A stretch of 64,000 nt of DNA from Dyadobacter fermentans (GCF_019924045.1 NZ_JAHXBN010000027.1:62001-126000); one strand, 5' to 3'; shown: positions 44,170 through 53,520, counted from the first letter of the stretch. The notes: generated by a model from the letters alone, not told the origin. Numbers and translations are program-made.

Positions 44170-44189
44170 TGCGAAAAAAATTTTTCGCA
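44170..44189. promoter_or_regulatory. A-tract palindrome between the divergent nan promoters
   Basis: TGCGAAAAA (44170-44178) and TTTTTCGCA (44181-44189) form a perfect 9-bp inverted repeat with an AA centre. It lies upstream of both divergent promoters; a second protein site or a bent-DNA element is possible. Confidence 0.4.
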
Positions 44190-44216
44190 GACGGCATTTC
44201 TTAATCACAAAATGGC

Positions 44217-44256
44217 TTGCGCTTTAACCGAAAACAGCCAAATTTGTCAGACATAA
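44217..44256 (+). promoter_or_regulatory. Predicted regulator promoter with candidate operator 2
   Basis: TTG (44217-44219), 19 nt, then CAAATTTG (44239-44246; 7/8 match to TAnnTTTG) forms a candidate promoter. ATTTGT-CAG-ACATAA at 44242-44256 repeats the spacing and right half of operator 1 (two mismatches in the left half) and overlaps the -7 element, so self-repression is inferred. Confidence 0.5.
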
Positions 44257-44272
44257 TGCGCTATAAACACTC

Positions 44273-44974
44273 ATGGGAGACATTTTTCCGAATATCAAAA
44301 GCGTCGACACCAGCTCGCTGGTCGACAAGGTCGAGAGCAACCTCGTCCAATTTTTTATCGATCACAATTTCAAGGTAGGCGACTCGATCCCAAAGGAACT
44401 GGAACTGGCCCAGTCGCTGGGGGTAAGCAGGACGGTCGTACGCGAGGCGATGCTCCGGCTCCGGCTGATGGGTTTGGTAGAATCCAAGAAGCACCGCGGG
44501 GCGGTTATTACCAGCCCCGACCTCGTGTCCATCCTCGAAAAGAGCATGAACCCGAAAATCCTGGATGAAAACACGTTGAAGGAAATCTTTGAAATGCGGC
44601 TGTCGCTCGAAATCGGAATGGCCGACTTCATTATGGAACGCGTAACGCCCGAGGACATCGCGGTGCTGAGAGTGCTCGTGGAAAACGAGCCCGCCGCATC
44701 CGACCGGACGATATTCCAGATCGAGCATGAGATCGCCTTCCACGGCAAACTGTACGAAATCACACGCAATGAAACCATGAAGAAGTTCCAGCGTATGCTC
44801 CTGCCGGTCTTCGACTACGTGCACAAGAGCGGGCTGCTGCGTAAGCTCCCTATAAATACCAACTTCATTTCACACAAGGAAATAGTCGATATCATCGAGC
44901 ACGGAACGGCGGAAAAGCTCCGCAACGGCATGCGGAGCCACCTCGAAAACCATTTTGCACGGCTGTTGGAATAG
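44273..44974 (+). CDS. FadR-family (GntR) regulator of the sialic-acid operon
   Basis: Residues ~15-80 are a winged helix of the GntR type: QFFIDHNFKVGDSIPKELEL, then LGVSRTVVREAMLRLRLMGL and E-S-K-K-H-R-G-A-V-I. Residues ~100-230 are an all-helical FCD ligand domain, with metal-ligand candidates in FEMRLSLEIG, HEIAFHGKLYEI and MRSHLENHF. The 233-aa length is standard. It is divergent from the nan operon, so control of that operon is likely, with sialic acid or ManNAc as inducer, as for E. coli NanR of the same family. The name nanR is not given because E. coli NanR's operator (GGTATA repeats) differs from the dyads seen here. Confidence 0.88.
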   Translation: MGDIFPNIKSVDTSSLVDKVESNLVQFFIDHNFKVGDSIPKELELAQSLGVSRTVVREAMLRLRLMGLVESKKHRGAVITSPDLVSILEKSMNPKILDENTLKEIFEMRLSLEIGMADFIMERVTPEDIAVLRVLVENEPAASDRTIFQIEHEIAFHGKLYEITRNETMKKFQRMLLPVFDYVHKSGLLRKLPINTNFISHKEIVDIIEHGTAEKLRNGMRSHLENHFARLLE

Positions 44975-44980
44975 CCGGTG

Positions 44981-46042
44981 TCAGAAATCGACGATTTTGT
45001 TGAAAAACGGCTTCGGTTGCAGCTGCTCGTCGAACAGCAGCGGGTAATCCTTCCGGCCACGGACGGGAAAGTTATCCAGCCAGGTCGTTTTATCCGACAC
45101 ATTCCAGAAGGTGACGCCTGTAAGTGCGCCGCGGTTTTTACGGAATGTGTTGAAAAGCATTTCGTACTGCGCGGCCTGCCTGGTAAATGCTTCCCGCGCG
45201 ACAGGAGCATTGTCAGCCTCCGTACGTTCGCGTCGGCCATGCTCTTTTGCATGCACCGACACGTCCAGCTCCGTAACCTGCACCGCCAGCCCCAGGCTTG
45301 CAAACCGGCTGATCGACTCCTGCAACTCGTTCTCAGCGGGCTCATACGCAGACCAATGCCCCTGCAAACCCACGCCGTGAACCGGCACGTTTTTCTCTTT
45401 CAGTTTTTGGATTAGCTGAAAAATCTTGTCCCGTTTGGCACGGCTCTCGGTGTTGTAATCATTGTAAAAAAGCTGCGCGGCCGGGTCGGCGGCATGTGCG
45501 TATTCGAATGCTTTTTCAATGTAATCCTCGCCTATAATCTCATAAAACTTAGATTTTCGGTAAATGGCCGTTCCGGTGTCCGGTACCGCCTCATTCACGA
45601 CATCCCAGGCGTAAATCTGCCCCTTATAACGGCCCACAACGTCGGTAATGTGCTGTTTCAGGCGTTGGAGCAGCACTTCGCGCGTCACCTGCCTGCCCGT
45701 GTCATCGGTGAAAAACCACGAGGGCGTCTGGTTGTGCCAGCACAATGTATGCCCACGCACTTTCATGCCGTTCTTCTGCGCAAATGCGACAATCGCGTCG
45801 GGCGCTTCCCAGGCGTAGCGGCCGGGCTCGGGGTGGATCGGGCCCATTTTCATCGCGTTTTCAGGCGTAATGCTGTTGAACTGCTTCACGATGAACTCCG
45901 CCTCCGGCCCCGAGAGGTTCCTCGGAGCCACGGCTACGCCTACCGGAAAGTAGTCTTTGTAGGCATCTCTTAAAGTCTTTTGCTGCGCCAATGCGGCGGT
46001 CGACGCCAGTAGCGCGGCCAGAAACAGGGGAGTTTTTTGCAT
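44981..46042 (-). CDS. GH10 endo-1,4-beta-xylanase
   Basis: Signal peptide ending A-L-A-Q (20). The TIM barrel has all GH10 marks: NSITPENAMKMG (57-68), GHTLCWHNQTPSWF (98-111), acid/base Glu151 in AWDVVNEA, and nucleophile Glu259 in VTELDV. The late TFWNVSDKTTWLD contains the conserved Trp of the active-site floor. It cuts the xylan backbone; the compact 353-aa form without a binding module suggests action on imported or soluble xylo-oligosaccharides in the periplasm. It is the last gene of the minus-strand xylan operon and converges with the nan regulator gene with a gap of only 6 nt. Confidence 0.94.
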   Translation of the reverse strand: MQKTPLFLAALLASTAALAQQKTLRDAYKDYFPVGVAVAPRNLSGPEAEFIVKQFNSITPENAMKMGPIHPEPGRYAWEAPDAIVAFAQKNGMKVRGHTLCWHNQTPSWFFTDDTGRQVTREVLLQRLKQHITDVVGRYKGQIYAWDVVNEAVPDTGTAIYRKSKFYEIIGEDYIEKAFEYAHAADPAAQLFYNDYNTESRAKRDKIFQLIQKLKEKNVPVHGVGLQGHWSAYEPAENELQESISRFASLGLAVQVTELDVSVHAKEHGRRERTEADNAPVAREAFTRQAAQYEMLFNTFRKNRGALTGVTFWNVSDKTTWLDNFPVRGRKDYPLLFDEQLQPKPFFNKIVDF

Positions 46043-46044
46043 AC

Positions 46045-47133
46045 CTATATTTTTACGCTTTTACCGGTCGCTACCGATTTGTAGATGGCTTCCACCACGC
46101 GGATATCGCGCAAGCCTTCTTCACCCGGGGCGATTAGGTCGGTGTTGTTCATGATGGCCAGGCAATCCTCGTCCATTTGCTTTGCCTGCTGACTTTTGAT
46201 GGGGAAATTAATGAGGGTCCCGTCGGACATACTGCCTTTGTTGCCGTTGTAACCCGACTGCGGCTCCATTTTCAGCCAACCCTTTTCATAGTTCACTTGC
46301 AAGTAGTTCATATTGATCCCAAAACTGGTCTGGCAGGTAGCCTTCGCCCCGCTTGGGAAATCGAGCATGAACATCATGGTTTCTTCTACCTCCTTATAAA
46401 TGTCGGGGCGGGTTGTCGATGCCTGCGCGATCACACTCACAGGCTCCTCGCCCGTAGCCAGGCGCGCACCCTGTAATGCATACACGCCCATATCGCCCAT
46501 GCAGCCGCCTCCCAATGCCTTTTTCTGCTTCCAGTGATCGGTGCGGGCGTCGAAGTACCCGGCAGCGCTGTTGACCATCTTCACCTTTCCGAACTTCTGT
46601 TCCTTCGCCACTTTCATGTAAGCCTGGATATTCGGGTCGTGCTGGCAACGGTAGCCGATCGCCAGCTTCACCTTGTTGCTTTTGCATGCCGCGATCATCG
46701 CCTCGCAGTCGGCCACGGACGGCGCCATCGGCTTCTCGCAAAACACATGCTTACCGGCTTTTGCGGCCCGTACCACATACTCGCGGTGCATGGACGGCGG
46801 CAGTACGACGTACACGATGTCGATGTCCGGGTTCTTGGCGATCTGGTCGAAGTTTTGGTAGTTGTAAATGTTCTTGTCGGGAATGTTGTATTTGGCTTTC
46901 CACGCCTCGGCCTTCGACGGCGTGCCCGTAACGATTCCTGCGAGATAGCATTTTTCCGTCAGTTGCAGCGCAGGGGCGAGCAGGTCCGTGCTGTAATAGC
47001 CCAGGCCCACGAGCGCAATGCCGAGTTTATCCTTTTTGGGAGATGTAGCGGCGATCAGCGGGTTACCTGAAAACAAAGTAGCGGCCCCGGCCAATGTTAA
47101 TGTCGATAAAAAATCACGTCTTTCGATTTGCAT
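46045..47133 (-). CDS. Gfo/Idh/MocA oxidoreductase with Tat signal
   Basis: The N-terminus ERRDFLSTLTLAGAATLFSG is a twin-arginine signal, so the enzyme is exported folded with its cofactor. The Rossmann motif is LGIALVGLGYYSTDLL and the family signature is HVFCEKPMAPS. Further on are IGYRCQHDPN and GGGCMGDMGVYALQGARLATGE, as in glucose-fructose oxidoreductase-like periplasmic enzymes. An NADP-dependent oxidation of xylose or an oligosaccharide end is plausible from the context, between GH43 and GH10 genes, but the substrate is unknown. GH10 follows after only 2 nt. Confidence 0.88.
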   Translation of the reverse strand: MQIERRDFLSTLTLAGAATLFSGNPLIAATSPKKDKLGIALVGLGYYSTDLLAPALQLTEKCYLAGIVTGTPSKAEAWKAKYNIPDKNIYNYQNFDQIAKNPDIDIVYVVLPPSMHREYVVRAAKAGKHVFCEKPMAPSVADCEAMIAACKSNKVKLAIGYRCQHDPNIQAYMKVAKEQKFGKVKMVNSAAGYFDARTDHWKQKKALGGGCMGDMGVYALQGARLATGEEPVSVIAQASTTRPDIYKEVEETMMFMLDFPSGAKATCQTSFGINMNYLQVNYEKGWLKMEPQSGYNGNKGSMSDGTLINFPIKSQQAKQMDEDCLAIMNNTDLIAPGEEGLRDIRVVEAIYKSVATGKSVKI

Positions 47134-47257
47134 AGCTTGGATGATTGAATGCTTTTGGATGAGATCATCGGCACGAATGCGCCGGTACAGCCTTTAAAAG
47201 CCGGCACCGGCGCCCGTTTCACTAAAATATTGGCATTATTTCGGTTTGTCGAAGCAC

Positions 47258-47301
47258 GATCGTCCCGATCATGCCGGCATCAAGGTACAATCGGGACGAT
47301 C
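47258..47301. repeat. Perfect 12-bp inverted repeat at the end of the GH43 gene
   Basis: GATCGTCCCGAT (47258-47269) and ATCGGGACGATC (47290-47301) are perfect complements with a 20-nt loop that itself holds the palindrome ATGCCGGCAT. One arm lies within the last codons of the GH43 gene. No U-run follows, so it may be an mRNA-stabilising or partial terminator structure within the operon. Confidence 0.55.
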
Positions 47302-48332
47302 CCGCCGGCCGCGTCGCGCACGAGCTCGCGCACCTTCACGTTACGCAGGTGGGTTTTTCCTGACAATTCCGAATCGTGGTAAAAAATATACCATTTGCCC
47401 TTGAACTCGACGATGGAATGGTGGGTCGTCCAGCCTTCTACCGGTTTCATAATCACCCCTTTGTAGGTAAATGGCCCGTAAGGTGATTTGCTTTCGGCAT
47501 AGCAAAGCAAATGCGTATCGCCGGTAGAATAAGAGAAATAGTATTTGCCATTGAACTTGTGCATCCATGCGCCTTCAAAAAACCGGCGGTCGTGGTCTCC
47601 CCCAAGGAGCGGCTTGCCATGCTCATCCAGAATCTGTACGTCACGGGGCGTTTCGGCAAATGTGCGCATATCGCCGCTCATTTTAGCCACTTTGGCGCTC
47701 AATGCGGGTTCCTGATCGTGGCCTTTCCCCAGATCGGTGGAAAGCGTTTTGTCATATTTCCCCGAATGCCAGCGCTGCAACTGGCCGCCCCAGATACCGC
47801 CGAAATACATGTAGCTCTGCCCGTCGGTATCGGTAAAAACGGCCGGATCAATGCTGTAACTACCCGGAATCGGTTCGGGCTCTGCTTTGAAAGGCCCCGC
47901 GGGCGATTTGGAAGTAGCCACGCCAATGCGGAAAACATCCTGTTTGTCCTTGACCGGGAAGTACAAATAGTAGGTCCCGTTTTTGAATGCGGCGTCCGGC
48001 GCCCACAACTGGCGCCCTGCCCAGGGGATGTCTTTCAGATCCAGCACTACACCGTGGTCGGTTACCGTTCCACCGATTGCGTCCATCGAATACACATGGT
48101 AATCCCGCATGTTGAAATGGCCGCCCTCGTCATCCTGCGGCACATTGGCCTCGATGTCGTGGGAAGGATAAATGTAAATTTTGCCATCGAATACGTGCGC
48201 GGACGGGTCGGCGGTGAACAGGTCGCCGACCAACGGTTTCACTTTGGCTTGCTGGCATAGGCCCGTTTCCAGGCCTATGCTGCCAATGGCCGCCAGCGCC
48301 ATGAAACCGGCTGATAAAAAGCTGCGGGTCAT
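47280..48332 (-). CDS. GH43 family glycoside hydrolase (beta-xylosidase/arabinofuranosidase type)
   Basis: Signal peptide region to G-L-C-Q (~27). The five-bladed propeller has the GH43 acidic triad: base Asp42 (TADPSAHVFDG), pKa-modulating Asp162 (SIDPAVFTDTDG) and acid Glu253 (FFEGAWMHKFNGKYY). Near the C-terminus is the H-H-S-I-V-E-F...W-Y-I-F-Y-H-D-S strand that completes the site. It should release xylose or arabinose from xylo-oligosaccharides in the periplasm. It is third in the operon after SusC and SusD. Exact specificity cannot be read from the sequence. Confidence 0.9.
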   Translation of the reverse strand: MTRSFLSAGFMALAAIGSIGLETGLCQQAKVKPLVGDLFTADPSAHVFDGKIYIYPSHDIEANVPQDDEGGHFNMRDYHVYSMDAIGGTVTDHGVVLDLKDIPWAGRQLWAPDAAFKNGTYYLYFPVKDKQDVFRIGVATSKSPAGPFKAEPEPIPGSYSIDPAVFTDTDGQSYMYFGGIWGGQLQRWHSGKYDKTLSTDLGKGHDQEPALSAKVAKMSGDMRTFAETPRDVQILDEHGKPLLGGDHDRRFFEGAWMHKFNGKYYFSYSTGDTHLLCYAESKSPYGPFTYKGVIMKPVEGWTTHHSIVEFKGKWYIFYHDSELSGKTHLRNVKVRELVRDAAGGIVPIVP

Positions 48333-48355
48333 ATGAATAGGCTGATTAATAAGGT

Positions 48356-50170
48356 TTAATATCCGGAATTTTGTGGAAAAGCAGGGCCGTCCACTACTCT
48401 ATCGATCTGCGACTGAGGAATTGGCCTTAACATATTGAAATCCTTCACGTAAGGTGCTGCCTCCTGGTTCCACTCCTGCACACGGCGTACGAGCGAACGC
48501 GTCCGCACGAGGTCGTGCCAGCGCTGCCATTCCCCGAAAAACTCGCGGCTGCGCTCGTCGAGGATAAAATCAAGGGTCACGTCGTCGGCGGTGATGGTCA
48601 TGGCGGCGACCGCAGCGGCGTTCTGAGCCGTGGTGTTGCTCTTGCGGAACGCCGCCCGTTGGCGCACGACGTTGATCAGACTGGCGGCTTTTACAGCATC
48701 ACCGGCTTTGAAATGCGCCTCAGCCCCTGTCATATACACATCCGAAAAGCGGTACAAAACGCACGGACGCGTCGAAGGGTCATTGAAATTAGCCCCGCGG
48801 CTCGGGTCCATGAATTTTTTCAATGCCGGGAAAATGCCGTTGTTCCACAAGCTCGGCGGCACCACAATCCCCTTGAATGGCCTCGTACCGACAAACTGCG
48901 GCGCTCCGGGTACCTCGTAGTCCGGCAGCCACACGGCGGTGTCCTGCCCTACGACCGTCGTGTAGCTGATCCCGCGGCTGTTGTTGGCCGCATTGGCGGC
49001 ATTGGTAATAGAGGTATTGGAAATATAAACGGTGTAAAAAGAATTGGCAAAACGCGAATCTACATCACGGTGGGTAAATGCCTGATCGAGGAAGTAGTTC
49101 TTGCCTGCGTGCGGGCCGGTAGGCCATTTGTCGGTGTTGGGACGCATGCGGACATACGGGCGACCATAGTATGAGTCGCGGATCATGCCCGACGTACCAC
49201 TGTTCACAAATCCTCCCGCGGCGTTTTTGAAGGAATTGATACCACTGTTGTTGGGGTAATTCCAGTTCGTAAACCAGGGCGAAAGATTTTGCGCCGCACC
49301 GCCGCCGGCCGCGCCGCCGACATTGTAATAGCCATATTTAGGATCCAGCACGTGGTCGCTGACGAACATCGTTTCCTTACCATAGTCATTCGCAGGTACG
49401 AATGCATCGCCGTAATCCTGCCACAGATCGAGCCCATAAGCCGATTTGCCGGCGATGATCTCGTCGCATAATGCAGCAGCTTTGGTAAAATCGGCAGCGG
49501 TGTTATTCAGCCAGCCCCGGGTGAGGTAGGCTTTGGCGAGCAGGAACTGCGCCACAGGCTTGGTGGCCGCCTTGCCGAGAAACGGCGCAGCTGGCTGGTT
49601 GGGCAGATCGGCAGCCGCTTCCGTTAAATCTTTAATGATCAACTCATACACCTGCGCGGCAGGCTGGCGGGAAGCCGCTTGCGAAGGCACGGTAATAAAC
49701 TCGGTGTGAAGCGGCACGTCGCCCCAGGTTTGCACGAGGTAGAAATACCAGAACGCCCTCAGAAACTTGGCCTGTGCGAGGTATTGCTTCCGGGTCGCGT
49801 CGGGAAGGTCGATGGTCTGCCCATATTGCAACACGCCGTTCAGGGTGTTGATATCCTGGAACGCAACGCCCCAGGCCGAACCGAAATTACTGCCGTTCAG
49901 CCCATTGTAGGTATAAGGAATGGGTGTACCCGCGCTGAGGCCCTGGATAAACTCGTCGGTACCAGCCTGCATTTCGACGGTAAAACCTTCGGTTCCCCAT
50001 TGGCTGCGGATGTCGTTGTACACCCCGGCAATACCGCCGAGCACGCCCGACGGGCTGTTGAAATAGGAGGGGACGATCTGGGATTGCGGATGTTCTTCGA
50101 GTACTTTTTCACAGCCCGAGCTCAGCAATGCGACCATGCCGGCGGTGATGAATATTTTGATGGATTTCAT
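48356..50170 (-). CDS. SusD/RagB family lipoprotein of the xylan locus
   Basis: Lipoprotein signal MKSIKIFITAGMVALLSSGC (Cys20). The 604-aa protein has the SusD helix set: SPSGVLGGIAGVYNDIRSQW, QYLAQAKFLRAFWYFYLVQT, GDVPL, and the C-terminal LDERSREFFGEWQRWHDLVR block. Compared with the nan-locus SusD it has a ~70-residue longer middle, including the glycan-facing loops. It would cap its SusC partner, encoded 7 nt upstream, and bind xylan fragments at the cell surface. Confidence 0.93.
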   Translation of the reverse strand: MKSIKIFITAGMVALLSSGCEKVLEEHPQSQIVPSYFNSPSGVLGGIAGVYNDIRSQWGTEGFTVEMQAGTDEFIQGLSAGTPIPYTYNGLNGSNFGSAWGVAFQDINTLNGVLQYGQTIDLPDATRKQYLAQAKFLRAFWYFYLVQTWGDVPLHTEFITVPSQAASRQPAAQVYELIIKDLTEAAADLPNQPAAPFLGKAATKPVAQFLLAKAYLTRGWLNNTAADFTKAAALCDEIIAGKSAYGLDLWQDYGDAFVPANDYGKETMFVSDHVLDPKYGYYNVGGAAGGGAAQNLSPWFTNWNYPNNSGINSFKNAAGGFVNSGTSGMIRDSYYGRPYVRMRPNTDKWPTGPHAGKNYFLDQAFTHRDVDSRFANSFYTVYISNTSITNAANAANNSRGISYTTVVGQDTAVWLPDYEVPGAPQFVGTRPFKGIVVPPSLWNNGIFPALKKFMDPSRGANFNDPSTRPCVLYRFSDVYMTGAEAHFKAGDAVKAASLINVVRQRAAFRKSNTTAQNAAAVAAMTITADDVTLDFILDERSREFFGEWQRWHDLVRTRSLVRRVQEWNQEAAPYVKDFNMLRPIPQSQIDRVVDGPAFPQNSGY

Positions 50171-50177
50171 GATCGGA

Positions 50178-53100
50178 TCAGAATTTAAGGTTTACGCCCA
50201 CGGTGAATTGCCTTACCGGCGGGTTATTGAGGTTTACGGCGATTTGTCGCTCAGGCGCGCCACGCTCGCTGGCCCCCTGCGGGTTGAGCGTCGACTGTCC
50301 GCTGGCATAGCTGTTGCCTTCCGGGTCAACGGCGAGGTTATCCTTCACGAGCGGCGAATAGATGATGAACGGGTTCGTGAGGTTCACGTAAACGCGGGCC
50401 GACGAAGCGCCAATCTTTTTGATCACGTCGCTTGCGAATGTATACCCGAAGTTAATGCTCCGGCATTTGATGAACGATCCGTCGTAATACCCGAGTGTCG
50501 AACCGAAGTTGGCGACTGCGCTGCTCGCGTCAGGGGCGGGGAATGCGTTGGTCGGGTTGGTATCGGTCCAGTAATCCGTTTTCACCTGGTTGACGCGGCT
50601 CTGGTTGAAGAATGCAAACCCGCCCGAACCTGTGGAATTACCGGTAAGGTAAGGAACAAGCACTTTCATACCCATCCGCGCATAAGTGACGATCGAGGCG
50701 TCGAAGTTTTTGAAGCTGAAACGGTTGGTAAGTCCCCCCTCCCATTTGGGTTGGAAATTACCCAGGATCTGCCGGTCGCTCGCGTCGATTTTGCCGTCCG
50801 CGTTCAAATCCTCGACCCGGATCTGCCCCGGATATTGCACAGGCGACACCTGCTTGGCCAAAGTACCGTTCTCTGCATCGGCAAGCTGCCAGATGCCTAG
50901 CTTTTTGTAATCATAAATCACTGAAAGCGGCTGTCCTACAAACCATCCCGCGCCGAGATTGGCTTTTTCCTGCGGCGTGGTCAGCTGCGTAATTTTCTCG
51001 CGATTGAAGAAATAGGTCGCGTCCACACTCCAATTGAATCCTTTCGGCTTTCTGGCAATCTCGAAAGTAACGGCAACTTCCAGTCCCTTACCCTCGGTTT
51101 TACCCAGGTTTTTCAGGGTAGAACCGGCGCCATTGCTCGGAGGAAGCGGCACCGAGAGGAGAATATTCTTGGTTTTCTGGTGGTACCAGTCCACGGAACC
51201 GGTAATGCGGTTATTCAGGAAGCCAAAATCGACACCAATATCAACCTGCGATGTCGATTGCCAGCTTAAGTTGCTCGCCGGGAGGCTCGTCACGGTGTAG
51301 GCCAGCTGCTGCCCGGCGGTACCCGTTCCGAAGTTGTAATATCCAGCCGACAACGCACCCAGCGTCGAGTACGCGCCCACGTTACGGTTTCCGGACACGC
51401 CCCAGCCACCGCGCAGTTTCAGATTCGAAACAAACGCCACGCTTTTCATAAACCCTTCCTCGATCACATTCCAGCCCAGGCCGACGGCCGGGTAATTGAA
51501 ATACTGGTTGCCGGGTGACAAAGTGGAAGAACCGTCCCTGCGCAGGGTCAAAGTCAGCAAATAGCGGTCGTCGTAGCTATAATTGAGCCTCCCCATGTAC
51601 GAAAGCAGGCCGGTTTCCGAAAACGAGTTACCGAAATCCGAATTAGCAACCGGCTGACCGGACGCCAGTGAAAAGTTGGATGTTTTGATATAATCCGCCG
51701 GCACGCCTGTTACGGTGAAACGGCTGCCCAGCGAGTGGTTTTTGGTGTATTCGTATAATGCCGTGAAACCCAGTTTGTGCTTGTCGGCAAACGTTTTGTC
51801 GTAATAAAGCAAATGTTGCAGGTTCACGTCCCAGTACTCGGTGTTGCTGATTTCCGCTGTGGACGAGGATTGTACCGTCGCGGCATTGAAGTACGTCAAC
51901 GGGCCATTATAGCCATTGTAATTCGACTGGCTGAAATTCAAACCTGCATTAAACCGGTATTTCAAACCCGGCAGAATGGTCACTTCGGCGTACAGGCTGT
52001 TGAACGTCCGCACGGAACGCGTACGGCCGAGGTACGAATCCTTTTTGGTCAGGATCGTGAGCGGGCTCACGCCGGCCGCGTCGATAGAGCCTTCCGACGG
52101 GAACATATTCACACTTCCATCCGCATTGTAGGGTGATGCCAGCGGCGTCAGGCGCACGAGCCCGCCCGGTACACCGCCCCCGCCGGGCGTGTTCTGGTAA
52201 GTAAGGGTATTCAGCGTGTTCAGCCCTATTTTGATGTTCTTCCCGATCCGCTGATCGATGGTAGCGCGGAGGTTGAAACGCTGGAAATTCTGGTTGGGAA
52301 TAATACCCGTTTCATTGAAATACCCCAAACCGAGCGAGTACTGCGTGTTTTCGACGCCGCCCTGCATGCCGAGCTGGTGGTTGGACATGAAACCCGGCTT
52401 GTAGATCAGGTCCTGCCAGTCAGTAGACACACCCTTGTCCAGGGCCTCCTGTTCTTTCGGTGTGAGCAAATAACCCGACGTGCCGGGGCTAGTACGGTTG
52501 TATTTGGCCGCATCCGCTTTGAACTGTGCATATTCGGGGCCGTTCATCACATTGAATTTGCCCATGATGCGCGTCTCGCCGTGGTAGCCGTCGTAGCTGA
52601 ACACCGGCTTGCCCACCTTCCCTCTTTTGGTCGTCACGAGAATTACCCCACCCGCTCCGCGCGAGCCGTAGATCGCCGTGGCGGAAGCGTCTTTCAATAC
52701 TTCCAGGCTCAGGATATCGTCGGGGTTAATGTCGTTCAAGCCGCCGAACGGAATGCCGTCGACCACCACGAGCGGGCCGTCGAGGCCATCGCTTGATCCC
52801 GAACTGGTCGTCAGCGTGCGGTTACCGCGGATGCGGATCTGCCCCTGGGAACCGGGCGTACTGCCATTGCTGATAATGGACACCCCCGCGGCGCGGCCTT
52901 TGAGCTGGCTGATGAGGTTCGGCGCAGGCACTTCTTTGAGCGTCGACTCGCTCACGGAAACCACCGAGCCGGTCACATCGCGCTTGCGCTGCGTTCCGTA
53001 GCCGACCACTACTACTTCTTCGAGTACTTTATGATCGGGGGCAAGCGACACGTTGATGATCTTCTGGTTCCCAACCACCACCTCTTTGGACGCATAACCT

Positions 53101-53453
53101 ACCAGCGAAAACACCAGTACTATTTGCTCATTGTCCGGGATAGTAATCCTGAAATTCCCGTTCTCGTCGGCGATCGTTCCGCGCGTGGTACCTTTAATAA
53201 GGATACTCACTCCCGGCAATGCATCGCTGGCTTCCCCCGTAACCTTTCCGGTCACTTCCTCATCGGCGACGACCTGGCGGACGAGCCTGTTCAAATCATT
53301 TTCCGATGCATGGGCGCCGCCGGCGGGGCCCAGCGTCATCGCCAACATCAGCGGCCATCCCATGGTCGCTAATGTGCAGAGCCGGTTTCTCTTGTTCAGT
53401 AAAAAGTAGCGCATAGGCTTGCAGGGTTTTTGTTGAAAATTTTTATTTGTCAT
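50178..53453 (-). CDS. SusC/RagA TonB-dependent transporter of the xylan locus
   Basis: The start at 53453 gives a short leader before the signal peptide at M-R-Y-F-L-L-N-K; a second start at 53414 is possible. A CarboxypepD_reg-like domain (GKVTGEASDALPGVSILIKG) is followed by LEEVVVVGYGTQRKRDVTGS, the plug (LISQLKGRAAGVSIISNGS, GPLVVVDGIPFGG) and the SusC signature ILSLEVLKDASATAIYG. The barrel is complete and ends VGVNLKF. It imports xylan oligosaccharides. The promoter region, with paired palindromes, lies between it and the divergent hybrid sensor gene. Confidence 0.93.
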   Translation of the reverse strand: MTNKNFQQKPCKPMRYFLLNKRNRLCTLATMGWPLMLAMTLGPAGGAHASENDLNRLVRQVVADEEVTGKVTGEASDALPGVSILIKGTTRGTIADENGNFRITIPDNEQIVLVFSLVGYASKEVVVGNQKIINVSLAPDHKVLEEVVVVGYGTQRKRDVTGSVVSVSESTLKEVPAPNLISQLKGRAAGVSIISNGSTPGSQGQIRIRGNRTLTTSSGSSDGLDGPLVVVDGIPFGGLNDINPDDILSLEVLKDASATAIYGSRGAGGVILVTTKRGKVGKPVFSYDGYHGETRIMGKFNVMNGPEYAQFKADAAKYNRTSPGTSGYLLTPKEQEALDKGVSTDWQDLIYKPGFMSNHQLGMQGGVENTQYSLGLGYFNETGIIPNQNFQRFNLRATIDQRIGKNIKIGLNTLNTLTYQNTPGGGGVPGGLVRLTPLASPYNADGSVNMFPSEGSIDAAGVSPLTILTKKDSYLGRTRSVRTFNSLYAEVTILPGLKYRFNAGLNFSQSNYNGYNGPLTYFNAATVQSSSTAEISNTEYWDVNLQHLLYYDKTFADKHKLGFTALYEYTKNHSLGSRFTVTGVPADYIKTSNFSLASGQPVANSDFGNSFSETGLLSYMGRLNYSYDDRYLLTLTLRRDGSSTLSPGNQYFNYPAVGLGWNVIEEGFMKSVAFVSNLKLRGGWGVSGNRNVGAYSTLGALSAGYYNFGTGTAGQQLAYTVTSLPASNLSWQSTSQVDIGVDFGFLNNRITGSVDWYHQKTKNILLSVPLPPSNGAGSTLKNLGKTEGKGLEVAVTFEIARKPKGFNWSVDATYFFNREKITQLTTPQEKANLGAGWFVGQPLSVIYDYKKLGIWQLADAENGTLAKQVSPVQYPGQIRVEDLNADGKIDASDRQILGNFQPKWEGGLTNRFSFKNFDASIVTYARMGMKVLVPYLTGNSTGSGGFAFFNQSRVNQVKTDYWTDTNPTNAFPAPDASSAVANFGSTLGYYDGSFIKCRSINFGYTFASDVIKKIGASSARVYVNLTNPFIIYSPLVKDNLAVDPEGNSYASGQSTLNPQGASERGAPERQIAVNLNNPPVRQFTVGVNLKF

Positions 53454-53512
53454 TTTGACAATATATTTTTAGAACATAATGATTCCAATAATTTATGGTA
53501 ACCTAACAATGG

Positions 53513-53520
53513 ACAAAAGT
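53513..53520 (-). promoter_or_regulatory. Candidate -7 element of the xylan SusC operon
   Basis: The minus strand reads TACTTTTG, an exact TAnnTTTG, 60 nt before the susC start. A matching TTG is not seen at the normal distance, as would fit an activator-dependent promoter. Confidence 0.4.
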
